A stretch of DNA of 64,000 nucleotides from JAWKUK01 sp041398605 (GCA_041398605.1 JAWKUK010000006.1:310001-374000); one strand, 5' to 3'; positions 49,449-57,848 are shown, counted from the stretch's first letter. Numbers and translations are program-made. The notes: generated by a model not told the origin, from the sequence alone.

Positions 49449-51790
49449 GACCTCGCGCCTCTGCTCGAAGCCGGGCTCGGCGCCGCGCCCAACGCGTGCG
49501 GCACGAAGCGCCGCGCGAGCCCGAGCATCACCAGCGCGAGCGCGCCCAAGAGCAGCGCGAGCACCCACGCCAACACGGACGCATAGCCAAACTCGAGGTG
49601 CCGAAAGCCGGCCTCGTAGAGGTACAACGCGAGGAACCGCGACGCGTCGCCCGGCCCGCCACCCGTCATCACATACGGCTGCGCGAACACCTGCGCCGCG
49701 GCGATCGCGCCGGTCAGCGCGTTGAACAGAATCACCGGCGCGAGCGCGGGCAAGAGCACATGCCGCACGCGCCCCCACGCGCCTGCCCCGTCGACCCGCG
49801 CCGCGTCCTCGAGGCCCTGATCGACGGACTGGAGCGCAGCGAGGAAGACGAGCATCTGCGCGCCACAGGTCCACACCGACAACACCACGAACGAGGGCAC
49901 GACCCAGCCCGGGTCCGTCAGCCAACCGGGGCCGTCCACGCCGATCCACGCCAACGCCCCGTTCAACGGGCCGTCGTCCTTGCGCAAGAGGCCGCGCCAG
50001 ACCGCCGCGACGATCACCGGAGACACGATCGCAGGCACATAGCACAACGTACGCGCGACCCCGGTCGCGCGACCCCCGCGGCGGAGCAGCAGCGCCAGCG
50101 CGAGCGCCGCGCAGAGCTGCAGCGGCACGGCGCACGCGACATAGACCGACGTCGCGCGCAGCGACGCCGCAAAGGTCGGGTCATGCGCGAGCCGCTGCCA
50201 GTTGTCGAGGCCGGCAAAGCGCGCGTCCGAGAGCGGGCGCAGCGGCGACCACTCCGTGAACGACATCGTCAACGACACCGCCATCGGAGCGAGCAAGAAC
50301 GTCACGAAGCCGATCGCCCACGGCGCCAGCATCCAGCGCGCGGCGCGGCGGTCTGAGCGCCGGAAGGCCTCGCCGCGGCGCGCCCCAAAGCGCGTCAGAC
50401 CCAAGAATCCAGCGACCGCTGCGAGCACCGTCAACGGCAGCGCCCAGCGCGACAGGCGCGGCCGCGCGCCGCGCTCGGCCACGCGCGCCAAGTATTGGTC
50501 CGCCTTCGAGTCCATCGCCGCAGCGGCGGCCGCAGGGGCGATTCGGCCGGTCAAGAGGACACCCTCGAGCTCCGCCTGAACGACGCTCTCCAGCTTGCCC
50601 CAGTTCGCGCTCGGCGGCAGGAAGCGCGCGTGCTCCAGGACTTCGAGGAAGACGTGCGCCGACGCGGGCGGCCGGCTCGGATCGAGGAACGCAGTCGAGC
50701 GCGCGGCCGACACCAGACCAGGGACACCGTTGCCGATCTCCGCCATGCGCCGCTGGTAGGCCTCGCCGCCGAGGACCTCGCGCAGGAAGCGCTGCGCCAG
50801 CGCGGGGCGCCGCGACGTCCGAGGCACGACGTAGACGCTCATCGCGATCGCCGTCGCCGCGCGCCGATGGCGCGGCAACGGGACAACGTCCCACTCAAAC
50901 GGCAGCGCCGCAAAGCGATACGTCTCCCAATAGCCGACGGGCCCATAGAGGGCGCAGCGCCCCGCTTGGAAGAGCCCCTGCTCCATCTGCGCCGCGAACG
51001 TCGCGTCGTTCGAGGCGATACGGTCGACGTACAGGAGGCGGTGCAGGAACGTCAAGACCTCGATGAACTCCGGCGAGTCGAGCGTCGCGCGCTGGCCGTC
51101 CGCGGCCAAGAACTCGGCCCCCGCTTGCCAGACCCACGGCGCGAGCGCCTGCAGCCATTGTGTGATCGAGACGCCCCATTGGTCGCGCGAGTCGAGCACG
51201 CCGTCGCCGTCGAGGTCGCGCGTCGCGGCGCGGGCGATGCGCTCCATGTCCGCCCACGTCCAATCCGGCGCGGGCGGCGCGATGCCCTCGCGCGCCAGCA
51301 GCGCGCGGTTCACGTACATCACGTACGGCGTGAACGTCGAGGGCAACCCGACAAGGTGCCCCGCCGGGTCGCGGCAGGCGTCGAGCGGCCCCGGGAACCA
51401 CTCCTCCGGCCGCCAGGCTTCGTCCGCGGCGAAATAGGGCTCCAGGTCGACGAGCGCGCCGTCCGCGACAAACGCCGCGAGCTCGGTCACGTCGACGCGC
51501 GCGAGGTCCAACGGCACCTCGCCCGCCAGGAGGAACTTGAGCTTGTCCTTGCTCCCCGCGGCGCCGCTGAGGTCGACGAGCTTGACGGTCACGCCGTGGC
51601 GCGCTTCGAACTCGCGCGTCAGCTCGACGAGCGTCGGCCATGAGCGCAGCGTCGCGTCCTCGACGAGCGCCACGAGCTCGCCCTCTTGCGCAGGGGTCGG
51701 CGCGCCAGCCGACGCAATGGCGCCGCCCAAGAGCGACGGCGCCAGCAGCGCACCAAGTCCAAAGAGCCCGTGCGCAGCGACGTCGATCAC
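49445..51790 (-). CDS. Fusion of sugar-binding protein and MalF-type ABC permease
   Basis: 781 residues from a GTG at 51790 that overlaps the upstream stop as GTGA. Residues about 1-440 are a family 1 solute-binding protein, with a hydrophobic N-terminal segment (FGLGALLAPSLLGGAIASAG), FEARHGVTVKLVDLSG, and PSTFTPYVMYVNRALLAREG. A membrane segment at about 445-465 (LPLTVLAAVAGFLGLTRFG) is followed by a MalF-type permease from about 485 with AARWMLAPWAIGFVTFLLAP, the EAA loop EDAARVDGAGAWGRVRHVLL and five to six membrane spans. Normally these are two proteins. The fusion tethers one binding domain per transporter; the frame is uninterrupted and both halves look intact. Confidence 0.88.
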   Translation of the reverse strand: MIDVAAHGLFGLGALLAPSLLGGAIASAGAPTPAQEGELVALVEDATLRSWPTLVELTREFEARHGVTVKLVDLSGAAGSKDKLKFLLAGEVPLDLARVDVTELAAFVADGALVDLEPYFAADEAWRPEEWFPGPLDACRDPAGHLVGLPSTFTPYVMYVNRALLAREGIAPPAPDWTWADMERIARAATRDLDGDGVLDSRDQWGVSITQWLQALAPWVWQAGAEFLAADGQRATLDSPEFIEVLTFLHRLLYVDRIASNDATFAAQMEQGLFQAGRCALYGPVGYWETYRFAALPFEWDVVPLPRHRRAATAIAMSVYVVPRTSRRPALAQRFLREVLGGEAYQRRMAEIGNGVPGLVSAARSTAFLDPSRPPASAHVFLEVLEHARFLPPSANWGKLESVVQAELEGVLLTGRIAPAAAAAAMDSKADQYLARVAERGARPRLSRWALPLTVLAAVAGFLGLTRFGARRGEAFRRSDRRAARWMLAPWAIGFVTFLLAPMAVSLTMSFTEWSPLRPLSDARFAGLDNWQRLAHDPTFAASLRATSVYVACAVPLQLCAALALALLLRRGGRATGVARTLCYVPAIVSPVIVAAVWRGLLRKDDGPLNGALAWIGVDGPGWLTDPGWVVPSFVVLSVWTCGAQMLVFLAALQSVDQGLEDAARVDGAGAWGRVRHVLLPALAPVILFNALTGAIAAAQVFAQPYVMTGGGPGDASRFLALYLYEAGFRHLEFGYASVLAWVLALLLGALALVMLGLARRFVPHALGAAPSPASSRGARS

Positions 51791-53100
51791 CTCGCTGTCG
51801 CCGCTCCCGTGCGGGCTCCTTCGTTGATATAGAGCCAGACGAAGGGCTCACGCTTGGCGCGCGGAATGAGCGCATCGAGCGCCGCCGCGAGCTCCTGGCC
51901 CTCCTTGTTCAACGCCGAGATCTGCGCCTTGAGGCGCGCGAGCGCCTCAGCGTCCTGCGCCGCGGTCGCCGCTGCACGCTGCTCATAGAGCGGGGTCTTC
52001 GCCGCGTTGTTGGCATCGATCTGTGCCTGCAGCTCCGGGACGCGCGCCGACTCTTCCTTCGACAACGCCCTGGCGCGCGCCTTCCAGTGCGAGTAGCCGC
52101 CCACGAGCAGGTCGAGGTCGCCGTCACCGTCCACGTCACCGAAGTCCATGTAGAGGCCCGAGTCAGGCCGCGTCGGCTCGTGGGCCTCTTTCTTGCTGCG
52201 CTCCAGCAACGTCAAGGGCGCCGCGAAGCGCGGGGCCTCCGGGGTCCCTTGGTTGAGGTAGACGTACACGCCGCCGCCGACGTCGACATTGTAGGCGTCG
52301 CCCATCCCGCCGCAGGCGAGGTCCAGGCGCCCGTCGCCGTTCCAATCGACGACCCGCAGCGTCGCGACCGTGCCAGGCACATCGATCGGCTTGCCCGCGG
52401 CCTCAACGACCTCGTTCTCGAGCGAGAACTGCGGGCTCGCCGCGGTGCCCTCGTTCATGCGCCGAAAGACGCGCCCGCTGTTGTGATCGCCCAAGAGGAG
52501 GTCGAGGTCGCCGTCGCCGTCCCAATCGAACGCGACCGCCGAGGTCATGTGCGCCTTGCCTTCGTGCCCCGGCGCGTCGTACAGGTGGGTCTCGTCCCAC
52601 TGCTTCTTGTCGAAGTCCCAGAACGCGTTCAGCACGATGCGGTCGCCCTCGCTATCGAGGATCTGCTCGGGCGCGGCCCAGCCCTGCGCCGTGCCGCGCA
52701 CGAGGTGCGGCGAGCCATCGAAGATGCCCGCGACGATATCGAGGCGGCCGTCGGCGTCAAAGTCCACGAACTGTGGACTCATGCCGATGCATCACCAGTT
52801 CTGCAGGTTGACCTGCTCGCCCTTCGCGTCGAGCACCTTGGCCTCTGCCTCGTAGGCCGGCACGCCCGCGCCCTCAACGCGCCGCGCGAACGTCAAGCGC
52901 CCCATGAGGTCGCCGACGACGATGTCTTGCCGCCCATCACCGTCGATGTCGTGGAAGACGGGGGAAGGGAACAGCCGCGTGCCCCCGAGGAAGGCCTCGC
53001 CGGCCTTCACGCGAACGGGCGGAGCGAAGGTCGGGGTCTGCGCGGCAGCGGCGCTGACCGCGGCGGCGGCCAGAGCCAGCCGGATTGCGTAGCGGGTCAT
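51787..53100 (-). CDS. Secreted VCBS/FG-GAP protein with in-frame TGA (possible selenoprotein)
   Basis: One frame of 438 codons from ATG 53100, with GAGGAGG 7 bases upstream, broken only by TGA at codon 103 (bases 52792-52794). Signal segment MTRYAIRLALAAAAVSAAAA. FG-GAP/VCBS repeats continue smoothly across the TGA: VFHDIDGDGRQDIVVGD before it and FVDFDADGRLDIVAGIFDGS after it, with local sequence NLQNW-UGA-CIGMSPQF. Later repeats include FDWDGDGDLDLLLGDHNSG and VVDWNGDGRLDLACGG, and near the end a coiled-coil insertion (about residues 365-415, ALARLKAQISALNKEGQELA). A stem-loop follows the TGA at bacterial SECIS distance. Otherwise the downstream part could restart at the ATG four codons later, or the gene is a simple nonsense mutant. 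First gene of the ABC transporter operon. Confidence 0.7.
52760..52794 (-). promoter_or_regulatory. Candidate bacterial SECIS element: TGA codon plus stem-loop
   Basis: The in-frame UGA (52792-52794) is followed by 11 bases (52781-52791), then an 8-bp stem GAGUCCAC/GUGGACUU with one terminal G-U pair and a 5-base loop AGUUC (52760-52780). An outer GGC/GCC pair could extend it across an internal loop. Bacterial SECIS elements need a stem of 4-16 bp, a loop of 3-14 bases with a G in its first two positions, and 16-37 bases between UGA and that G; this one satisfies all three (20 intervening bases). It could be chance in GC-rich DNA. Confidence 0.45.
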
Positions 53101-53227
53101 GGACGGGTCCTCCTCGAGGGTGCGTTGGGTCAATCGTCAGAGTCTAAGGCTACTCGCGCGGACCCGAAGCGAGACAGGGCCAAGTTTGGCCTTCATGTGT
53201 GGGCGCGCCTTTGGCCGACGATTCAGC

Positions 53228-53905
53228 ATGAAGTCTGCCGTCCTCCTCGCCGTCTCCACCCTCGCCATCACCGTCGGCGTGACCACCAAGGTCACGCACC
53301 ATGTCCTCGCGGACTCGAAGCCCGCGCCCGCTGCCGTCAGCGGAAAGGATCCAAGGGCCAACCCCGAGGGCGTGGCGCTCGTCGCGGCCCTCGACCGTGA
53401 TGCGCCGAAGACGGAGCCCAAGAAGCCGACCGGCTCGCAGGCGATGGATGACTCGGCGCTGGAGATCGGCACGCAGTACTGCACATCCGTGCGTAACTCC
53501 GTCGGCATGATCGCGAACCTCTCGATCTTCGGGAGCCCCGTCGCCGCGGCCAACTCGGTCGCGCTGCACGTGACGGGCTTGCCGGAGGGCGCCTACGGCG
53601 TCTTCTTGACGTCGCGCTACCCTGGCTTCGTCTATGCGCCGCTCAACAGCTCGGGCAACATCTGCCTGCGGCGGGACGTCGGCCGCTTCACGGCGGGCGG
53701 GCAGGTCAAGCGCTCAGGGCTCTTGGGCACCTTGACCCTCGACACGACGCTCGGCGAATGGTCCAACCAGGCCATCCCGCGCACGGCGGCGACCTATGCG
53801 GCCATGGCCGGCACGCGCTCGCACTTCCAGCTCTGGTACCGCGACAACGAGCAGGGCGTCCCGACGTCGAACTTCAGCGACGCCGAGTACGTCGACTGGC
53901 AGTGA
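53228..53905 (+). CDS. Secreted small protein, nearly stand-alone copy of the shared C-terminal domain
   Basis: 225 residues from ATG 53228 with signal or anchor segment KSAVLLAVSTLAITVGVTTK. A ~50-residue charged linker (AAVSGKDPRANPEGVALVAA, DAPKTEPKKPTGSQ) leads to the domain that is C-terminal in other secreted proteins here, in a divergent form: TQYCTSVRNSVG, GNICLRRDVGRFTAGGQV, SHFQLWYRDNEQGVPTSNFS. It shows that the domain can exist without a larger partner. Divergent from the candidate selenoprotein gene (127 bases) and about 60 bases upstream of the glycosidase at 53966, with which it may be co-transcribed. Confidence 0.82.
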   Translation: MKSAVLLAVSTLAITVGVTTKVTHHVLADSKPAPAAVSGKDPRANPEGVALVAALDRDAPKTEPKKPTGSQAMDDSALEIGTQYCTSVRNSVGMIANLSIFGSPVAAANSVALHVTGLPEGAYGVFLTSRYPGFVYAPLNSSGNICLRRDVGRFTAGGQVKRSGLLGTLTLDTTLGEWSNQAIPRTAATYAAMAGTRSHFQLWYRDNEQGVPTSNFSDAEYVDWQ

Positions 53906-53965
53906 CCCGCGCTCGCGCGGGGCGCCGGGTTGTCGGCCCGGGACGCCGTCGCGCATCATGCGCGC

Positions 53966-56350
53966 ATGACGAGCGCATGGACACAGACCATCGAGGGCGA
54001 AGCGCCCGTCGGGCCGCGGCTCCAGCGCGCTGACGACGCGGACGGCTTCGTCGAGGCCGTCGGCGAGCGCATGGCGCTCCTCGGCAGCGAGGGCGGGCGC
54101 ATGGAGGTCTGGATGTGGCCGCTGCTGCTCGTCCATGACCTCGAAGTGCGCGTGACGCGCCGCGACGGGGCGGCGCTGGCCCTCGGCGCGCGCGCGGTCG
54201 AGGTCGTCCCTGAGGGGCTCGGGCTCTCGTACACGCTCACGGGGCTCGCGGGCGCGGGCGGCGGCCCCGCGCGGCTGGCGCTCGACGCGTTTTGCCCGCG
54301 CCACGAGCGCGCGTTGGTCCTGTTGCTGCGGCTCGACATCGCCGAGCCCGTGGACGTCGTGCTGGAGTTCACGCCCGCGTTCCGCCCGATGTGGCCGGCG
54401 GGCCTCGGCGGGCAGATCACGGGCCGCGACGACGCGACCGGCGCGTTCTTCATGACCGAGGAGATCGGGCGCTTTGCGGCGCTCTTCGGCTCGCCCGAGG
54501 CGTCGCCGGTGCAGACGACGGACGCCGAGCCTGGGCGCCGCGGCGTGCGCGGGCGCAACGCGTTGACGATCCCCGTCAGCCCCAAACGCGCGGCGCGCGG
54601 CCCGATCCCGGTCGTGTGCGCGGGCGCAGCGCTGACGCCACGGCCGCTGACCGAGGCCGAGCGGCGCGGCGGCAATCAGGCGGCGACGGGCGCGTCGCGG
54701 GCGACGCTGGCCCTTGACGAGGCGCGGGCGCTCTGGCGGCGCATGCTCATCGGGTGGCCTGACGTGATCGCAGCCGAGCGGCGCCGCTGGCGCGCGTACT
54801 TGGCGCGCACGGCGACGCTGCTGACGGGCGACGCGGCGCTCGATGAAGCGTTCCTGTGGTCGAAGCTCGCGATCGAGCGCGCGTGGGTCGAGGTCGACGG
54901 CGTCGGGCGCGGGCTCGTCGCGGGCCTCGGCCCGGGCCGCGGCACCGAGCGCCCAGGCTTCGCGTGGCTGTTCAACGGCGACGCGTTGGAGGCGTGCCGC
55001 GCGCTCGCCATCATCGGCGACCACGAAGGCTGCCGCGCGATCTTGCGCTTCGCGGCGAGCACCCAGCGCGACGACGGCAAGCTCACGCACGAGGTCACGC
55101 TCTCAGCGGCGCTGTGCGACTGGTACGGCGAGTTCCCCTACGCCTACTACAAAGGCAACCAGACGCCCGAGTTCATCGCAGCGCTCGGGCGCTACGTCCG
55201 CTGGTCGCGCGACACGGACCTGGCGCTGGAGCTGTGGCCGGCGGTCGAGCGCGCGGTCGATTGGTGCCTCTCCGTGTGCGACGAGGAGCTCGTGATGCAG
55301 GTGCCGCTGGCGGGGATCGCGGCGGTCGAGGCCGGCCCGCTGTCGGGCGCGATCCAGGCCGAGGCGTTCCTGCAGGCCGCCTTTGAGGACGCCGTGCGCG
55401 AGCTCGTGCAGCTCGAGCAGTGCACGCCGCTGCGTTGGCCTGCGCGCTGGGGAGCGCTGCGCGCGTTTGTCGCCGATGACCGCTTCGGTCGCGCCTTCAC
55501 GGGCGCGGACGGCGCTGCGCTCGACTTCGCGCGCCTGACCGATGGCACACGCCACCCAGGGCCGTCCGCGTACACCCAGGCGTACCTATCGCGCGGGACG
55601 CCGCCGCGCGCGCTGCTACAGCGCGAGGTGCTGCGGCACAATCACCCGCGCCTCATGGCGGACTGGGGCGCGCGCATGTTCGCGACGGACGTCGAGGGGT
55701 ACGCCCCCGAGCACTACAACATGGGCTCGGTCTTCCCGTTCTTGACGCAGTACCACTGCATCGCGGCGCTGCGCTCGGGCTTGCCGGGCGTCGGGTGGCA
55801 GGTGCTGACGTCGCAGGTGCAGTTGATGCACTTCGGGGGGCTCGGGTACATGCCGGAGTTCCTGCCGGGCGATCGCGCGCGGCTCTTGCCGCACGTCGTC
55901 CCGCACCAGATCTTCAGCCACGCGGCGCTCTTGCAGTGCATCTTGGACGGGCTGCTTGGGCTCTCGCGCGATGCTGCGACGGGGGCGATCCGTGCGCAGC
56001 TCGCGGAGCGCGTGCCGCTGCAGCGCGCGGCGCTCGTCGGCGCGCTGGGTGACCCGACGCTCAGGCTTGAGGCGGTCGCCGAAGCGGCCGCGCCGGGCGC
56101 GATGACGCCTCCGACGATCCTGACTCCGTCCGGCGTGACCCGCGACGGCGGCTCACGTCAGCCGCGGCTCGTCGCGGTGAGCGCAGACGGCAGCGCGTTG
56201 ACGTTCGCGGGCACGGCCGGAAGCACCGGCGAGGTGCTCGTCTCGGGGGTCGCCCATACGCTCGCCTTCCCGCCCGCCGCGGCGGCCGAGTTCAGCGAAG
56301 TGACCCTGGATGTGACGCCGCGCCTCGCGGACACGCCCTCGGTGGAGTGA
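53966..56350 (+). CDS. Six-hairpin glycosidase, glycogen-debranching/MGH1-like
   Basis: 794 residues from ATG 53966; a longer TTG start at 53930 is less likely. N-terminal half (about 1-260) is a beta-sandwich of the type that precedes amylo-alpha-1,6-glucosidase-like catalytic domains (PMWPAGLGGQITGRDDATGA, GRNALTIPVSP). The C-terminal half is an alpha/alpha six-hairpin toroid (DEAFLWSKLAIERAWVEVDG, GFAWLFNGDALEACRALAII, GEFPYAYYKGNQTPEFIAAL, VEAGPLSGAIQAEAFLQAAF). No signal peptide, so it is cytoplasmic, and likely trims imported oligosaccharides. Exact substrate and catalytic acids are not certain because the usual DSG motif is not obvious. Confidence 0.75.
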   Translation: MTSAWTQTIEGEAPVGPRLQRADDADGFVEAVGERMALLGSEGGRMEVWMWPLLLVHDLEVRVTRRDGAALALGARAVEVVPEGLGLSYTLTGLAGAGGGPARLALDAFCPRHERALVLLLRLDIAEPVDVVLEFTPAFRPMWPAGLGGQITGRDDATGAFFMTEEIGRFAALFGSPEASPVQTTDAEPGRRGVRGRNALTIPVSPKRAARGPIPVVCAGAALTPRPLTEAERRGGNQAATGASRATLALDEARALWRRMLIGWPDVIAAERRRWRAYLARTATLLTGDAALDEAFLWSKLAIERAWVEVDGVGRGLVAGLGPGRGTERPGFAWLFNGDALEACRALAIIGDHEGCRAILRFAASTQRDDGKLTHEVTLSAALCDWYGEFPYAYYKGNQTPEFIAALGRYVRWSRDTDLALELWPAVERAVDWCLSVCDEELVMQVPLAGIAAVEAGPLSGAIQAEAFLQAAFEDAVRELVQLEQCTPLRWPARWGALRAFVADDRFGRAFTGADGAALDFARLTDGTRHPGPSAYTQAYLSRGTPPRALLQREVLRHNHPRLMADWGARMFATDVEGYAPEHYNMGSVFPFLTQYHCIAALRSGLPGVGWQVLTSQVQLMHFGGLGYMPEFLPGDRARLLPHVVPHQIFSHAALLQCILDGLLGLSRDAATGAIRAQLAERVPLQRAALVGALGDPTLRLEAVAEAAAPGAMTPPTILTPSGVTRDGGSRQPRLVAVSADGSALTFAGTAGSTGEVLVSGVAHTLAFPPAAAAEFSEVTLDVTPRLADTPSVE

Positions 56351-56467
56351 CACCGACGCCCGATGTGCCGCCCGATCCAAGCGACACAGCCTTGGTCCGC
56401 GAGATGACCGATGCAGCATGTCCCGGCTCGTGTTCCGGCGCCAACGCACTCGACGGCTGGCTGCGGC

Positions 56468-57553
56468 TCAGGAGAGCGCGGAGAGGCGCTCTTCGATCGT
56501 ACGTTCGAGGTGCCGCGTCGCGCGCTCGTCCAGCCCAATCGATGCTAGCGCGGGCTTCGCCGCATCTCCTAGCCGGCGCCCCACGCGCTTCACGAGCGTC
56601 GAGAGCATGCGCTCTGTCGCGACGCCGCGGACACCAACACGTTCGCCGAAAGCGACGAAGTCCTTGCGTTGGAGTCGCTTGTCACGGCCCTCGATCTTCA
56701 GCGCCATGCGGTCATCGCCATAGGGCAGAGTGCTCAGCAAGTTATACACCGGTGCAAGTCGCGTGATGCCGTCGGCGGTATGGACACTGATGTTCTTCCC
56801 ATGCATGTCGCCGTTCGCGATGAGATAGCTGAACGCGACGACGCGCAGGAGATCCAAGCGCGCTTGCAGTGGCGCGTCGCACACTTCAAGGGCCTGCGCA
56901 AACTCGTGCAGTGCAACGCGGTACTTGTCAGCGGGGTAATGACCGAGCAGCTGGCACGCGTCCTCTTGAGCGTACTTCACCACGCGCCCGGTCAGGGGAT
57001 CAATCGAGCGATCGAAGCGCTCAACGAGGAGCGCGCTGCATCCGCTCGGGTCTGTCACCTCGCTCACGCGCGCCACATCGAGGCCGGCCTCGCGTGCGAG
57101 GGTCATGAAGAATCGCTCGTTGGCCACAAGACACGGCAGCTCGTCCGGCTCGAGCTTCAAGATGCACTCGCTCGAGCGCCTGCTCGTGCGCCCGCCGGTC
57201 GTGCGCCCGCCGGTCGTGCGCCGGCCCGTGGTTCGAACGGGAAGTGTGAGGCGGAAGGCGCTGACCTTCGGCTGGATGCCAGCGATGGCGCGCATGCGCA
57301 AGCCCTCGGGCAGAAGGCCTGCGAAGTAAGGGAGCAGATTCACGCCATTGACGACGTAAGGCTCGGCGCGGACGGGCAGTCGATGGCTCACCGCGACCTT
57401 AGGGTCGAGCCCGGCGATGTGGTATCGCAGCTCGCAACCCAAGGCGGTCCGCGTCGAGCGACCGACGTGCTGGTCGACTCCCTTGCCGTCATCGACCAGC
57501 ACATCGAGCGCTTCGATGGCGCGCAGGTCTGGCGGCTCGACGCCGGTCAGCAT
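56468..57553 (-). CDS. hipA: HipA-like serine/threonine kinase toxin
   Basis: 361 residues starting at ATG 57553, overlapping hipB by 7 bases. HipA kinases phosphorylate a tRNA synthetase or related target to cause dormancy, and HipB neutralises them. Seen: an N-terminal couple-hipA region (LPYFAGLLPEGLRMRAIAGI), the QPK nucleotide-loop GIQPKVSAFRL, ILKLEPDELPCLVANERFFM, the catalytic IANGDMHGKNIS motif with Asp and Asn, and YNLLSTLPYGD. Shorter than the ~440 residues of E. coli HipA. Between the QPK loop and ILK there is a low-complexity Thr/Gly/Arg insertion encoded by a 15-base tandem repeat, an unusual position beside the ATP site. Confidence 0.85.
   Translation of the reverse strand: MLTGVEPPDLRAIEALDVLVDDGKGVDQHVGRSTRTALGCELRYHIAGLDPKVAVSHRLPVRAEPYVVNGVNLLPYFAGLLPEGLRMRAIAGIQPKVSAFRLTLPVRTTGRRTTGGRTTGGRTSRRSSECILKLEPDELPCLVANERFFMTLAREAGLDVARVSEVTDPSGCSALLVERFDRSIDPLTGRVVKYAQEDACQLLGHYPADKYRVALHEFAQALEVCDAPLQARLDLLRVVAFSYLIANGDMHGKNISVHTADGITRLAPVYNLLSTLPYGDDRMALKIEGRDKRLQRKDFVAFGERVGVRGVATERMLSTLVKRVGRRLGDAAKPALASIGLDERATRHLERTIEERLSALS
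57186..57230. repeat. 15-bp tandem repeat inside hipA
   Basis: The unit GTGCGCCCGCCGGTC occurs at 57186-57200 and 57201-57215 and partly again from 57216. On the coding strand it adds TTGGR-type residue blocks in frame. Copy-number changes would keep the frame and lengthen or shorten the loop near the ATP site. Confidence 0.8.
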
Positions 57554-57822
57554 GACATCCCGCCCGGATCTGAGGGTCCGTCGCCGAGGCGGTCGATGAT
57601 CACGTCATCCGAGACCTCTAGGGCGAGACCGAGGCCCAGGACCGCGAGCACGGCCAGCACCTTGTCGAGGCGCAAGGTGGGCTTGCCATGCTCGAGGTCG
57701 TAGACAAACGCCACGCCAACACCAGCGAGGTCCGCGAGGACGAGCTGCCGCAAGCCAAGGCGGCGGCGGCGGACTCGGACAGCCCGACCGAGGAGTGCGG
57801 TAGGAGGGGTGGTGGGAGCCAT
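57547..57822 (-). CDS. hipB: HipB-like XRE transcriptional regulator, antitoxin
   Basis: 91 residues from ATG 57822. A helix-turn-helix of the XRE class is visible (RVRRRRLGLRQLVLADLAGV then GVAFVYDLEHGKPTLRLDKV), with a short C-terminal part (VLAVLGLGLALEVSDDVIID). HipB dimers bind DNA upstream of the operon, repress it and hold HipA inactive. An in-frame TTG at 57837 is possible but would sit inside the first operator, so I choose the ATG. Three operator copies lie just upstream. The pair is inserted, on the opposite strand, between the two plus-strand glycosidase genes. Confidence 0.85.
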   Translation of the reverse strand: MAPTTPPTALLGRAVRVRRRRLGLRQLVLADLAGVGVAFVYDLEHGKPTLRLDKVLAVLAVLGLGLALEVSDDVIIDRLGDGPSDPGGMSC

Positions 57823-57826
57823 AGCA

Positions 57827-57848
57827 GATCCATCCAAGCGGATGGATT
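57827..57848. promoter_or_regulatory. HipB operator copy 1
   Basis: Bases 57828-57847 are a perfect inverted repeat ATCCATCC-AAGC-GGATGGAT, starting 5 bases upstream of the hipB ATG. Read on the minus strand, this 22-base site matches the two other copies in the outer half-sites, AATCC(N12)GGATC, and in a central CG. HipB of E. coli binds TATCC(N8)GGATA; the half-site GGAT is shared but the spacing differs. Confidence 0.65.

Noticed and set aside
51787..53100. Reading the locus as two independent genes with starts at 53100 and 52782
   Set aside because: The downstream part would begin in mid-repeat, without signal peptide or clear ribosome site, in the same frame and four codons after the TGA. 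One interrupted gene is the simpler reading.
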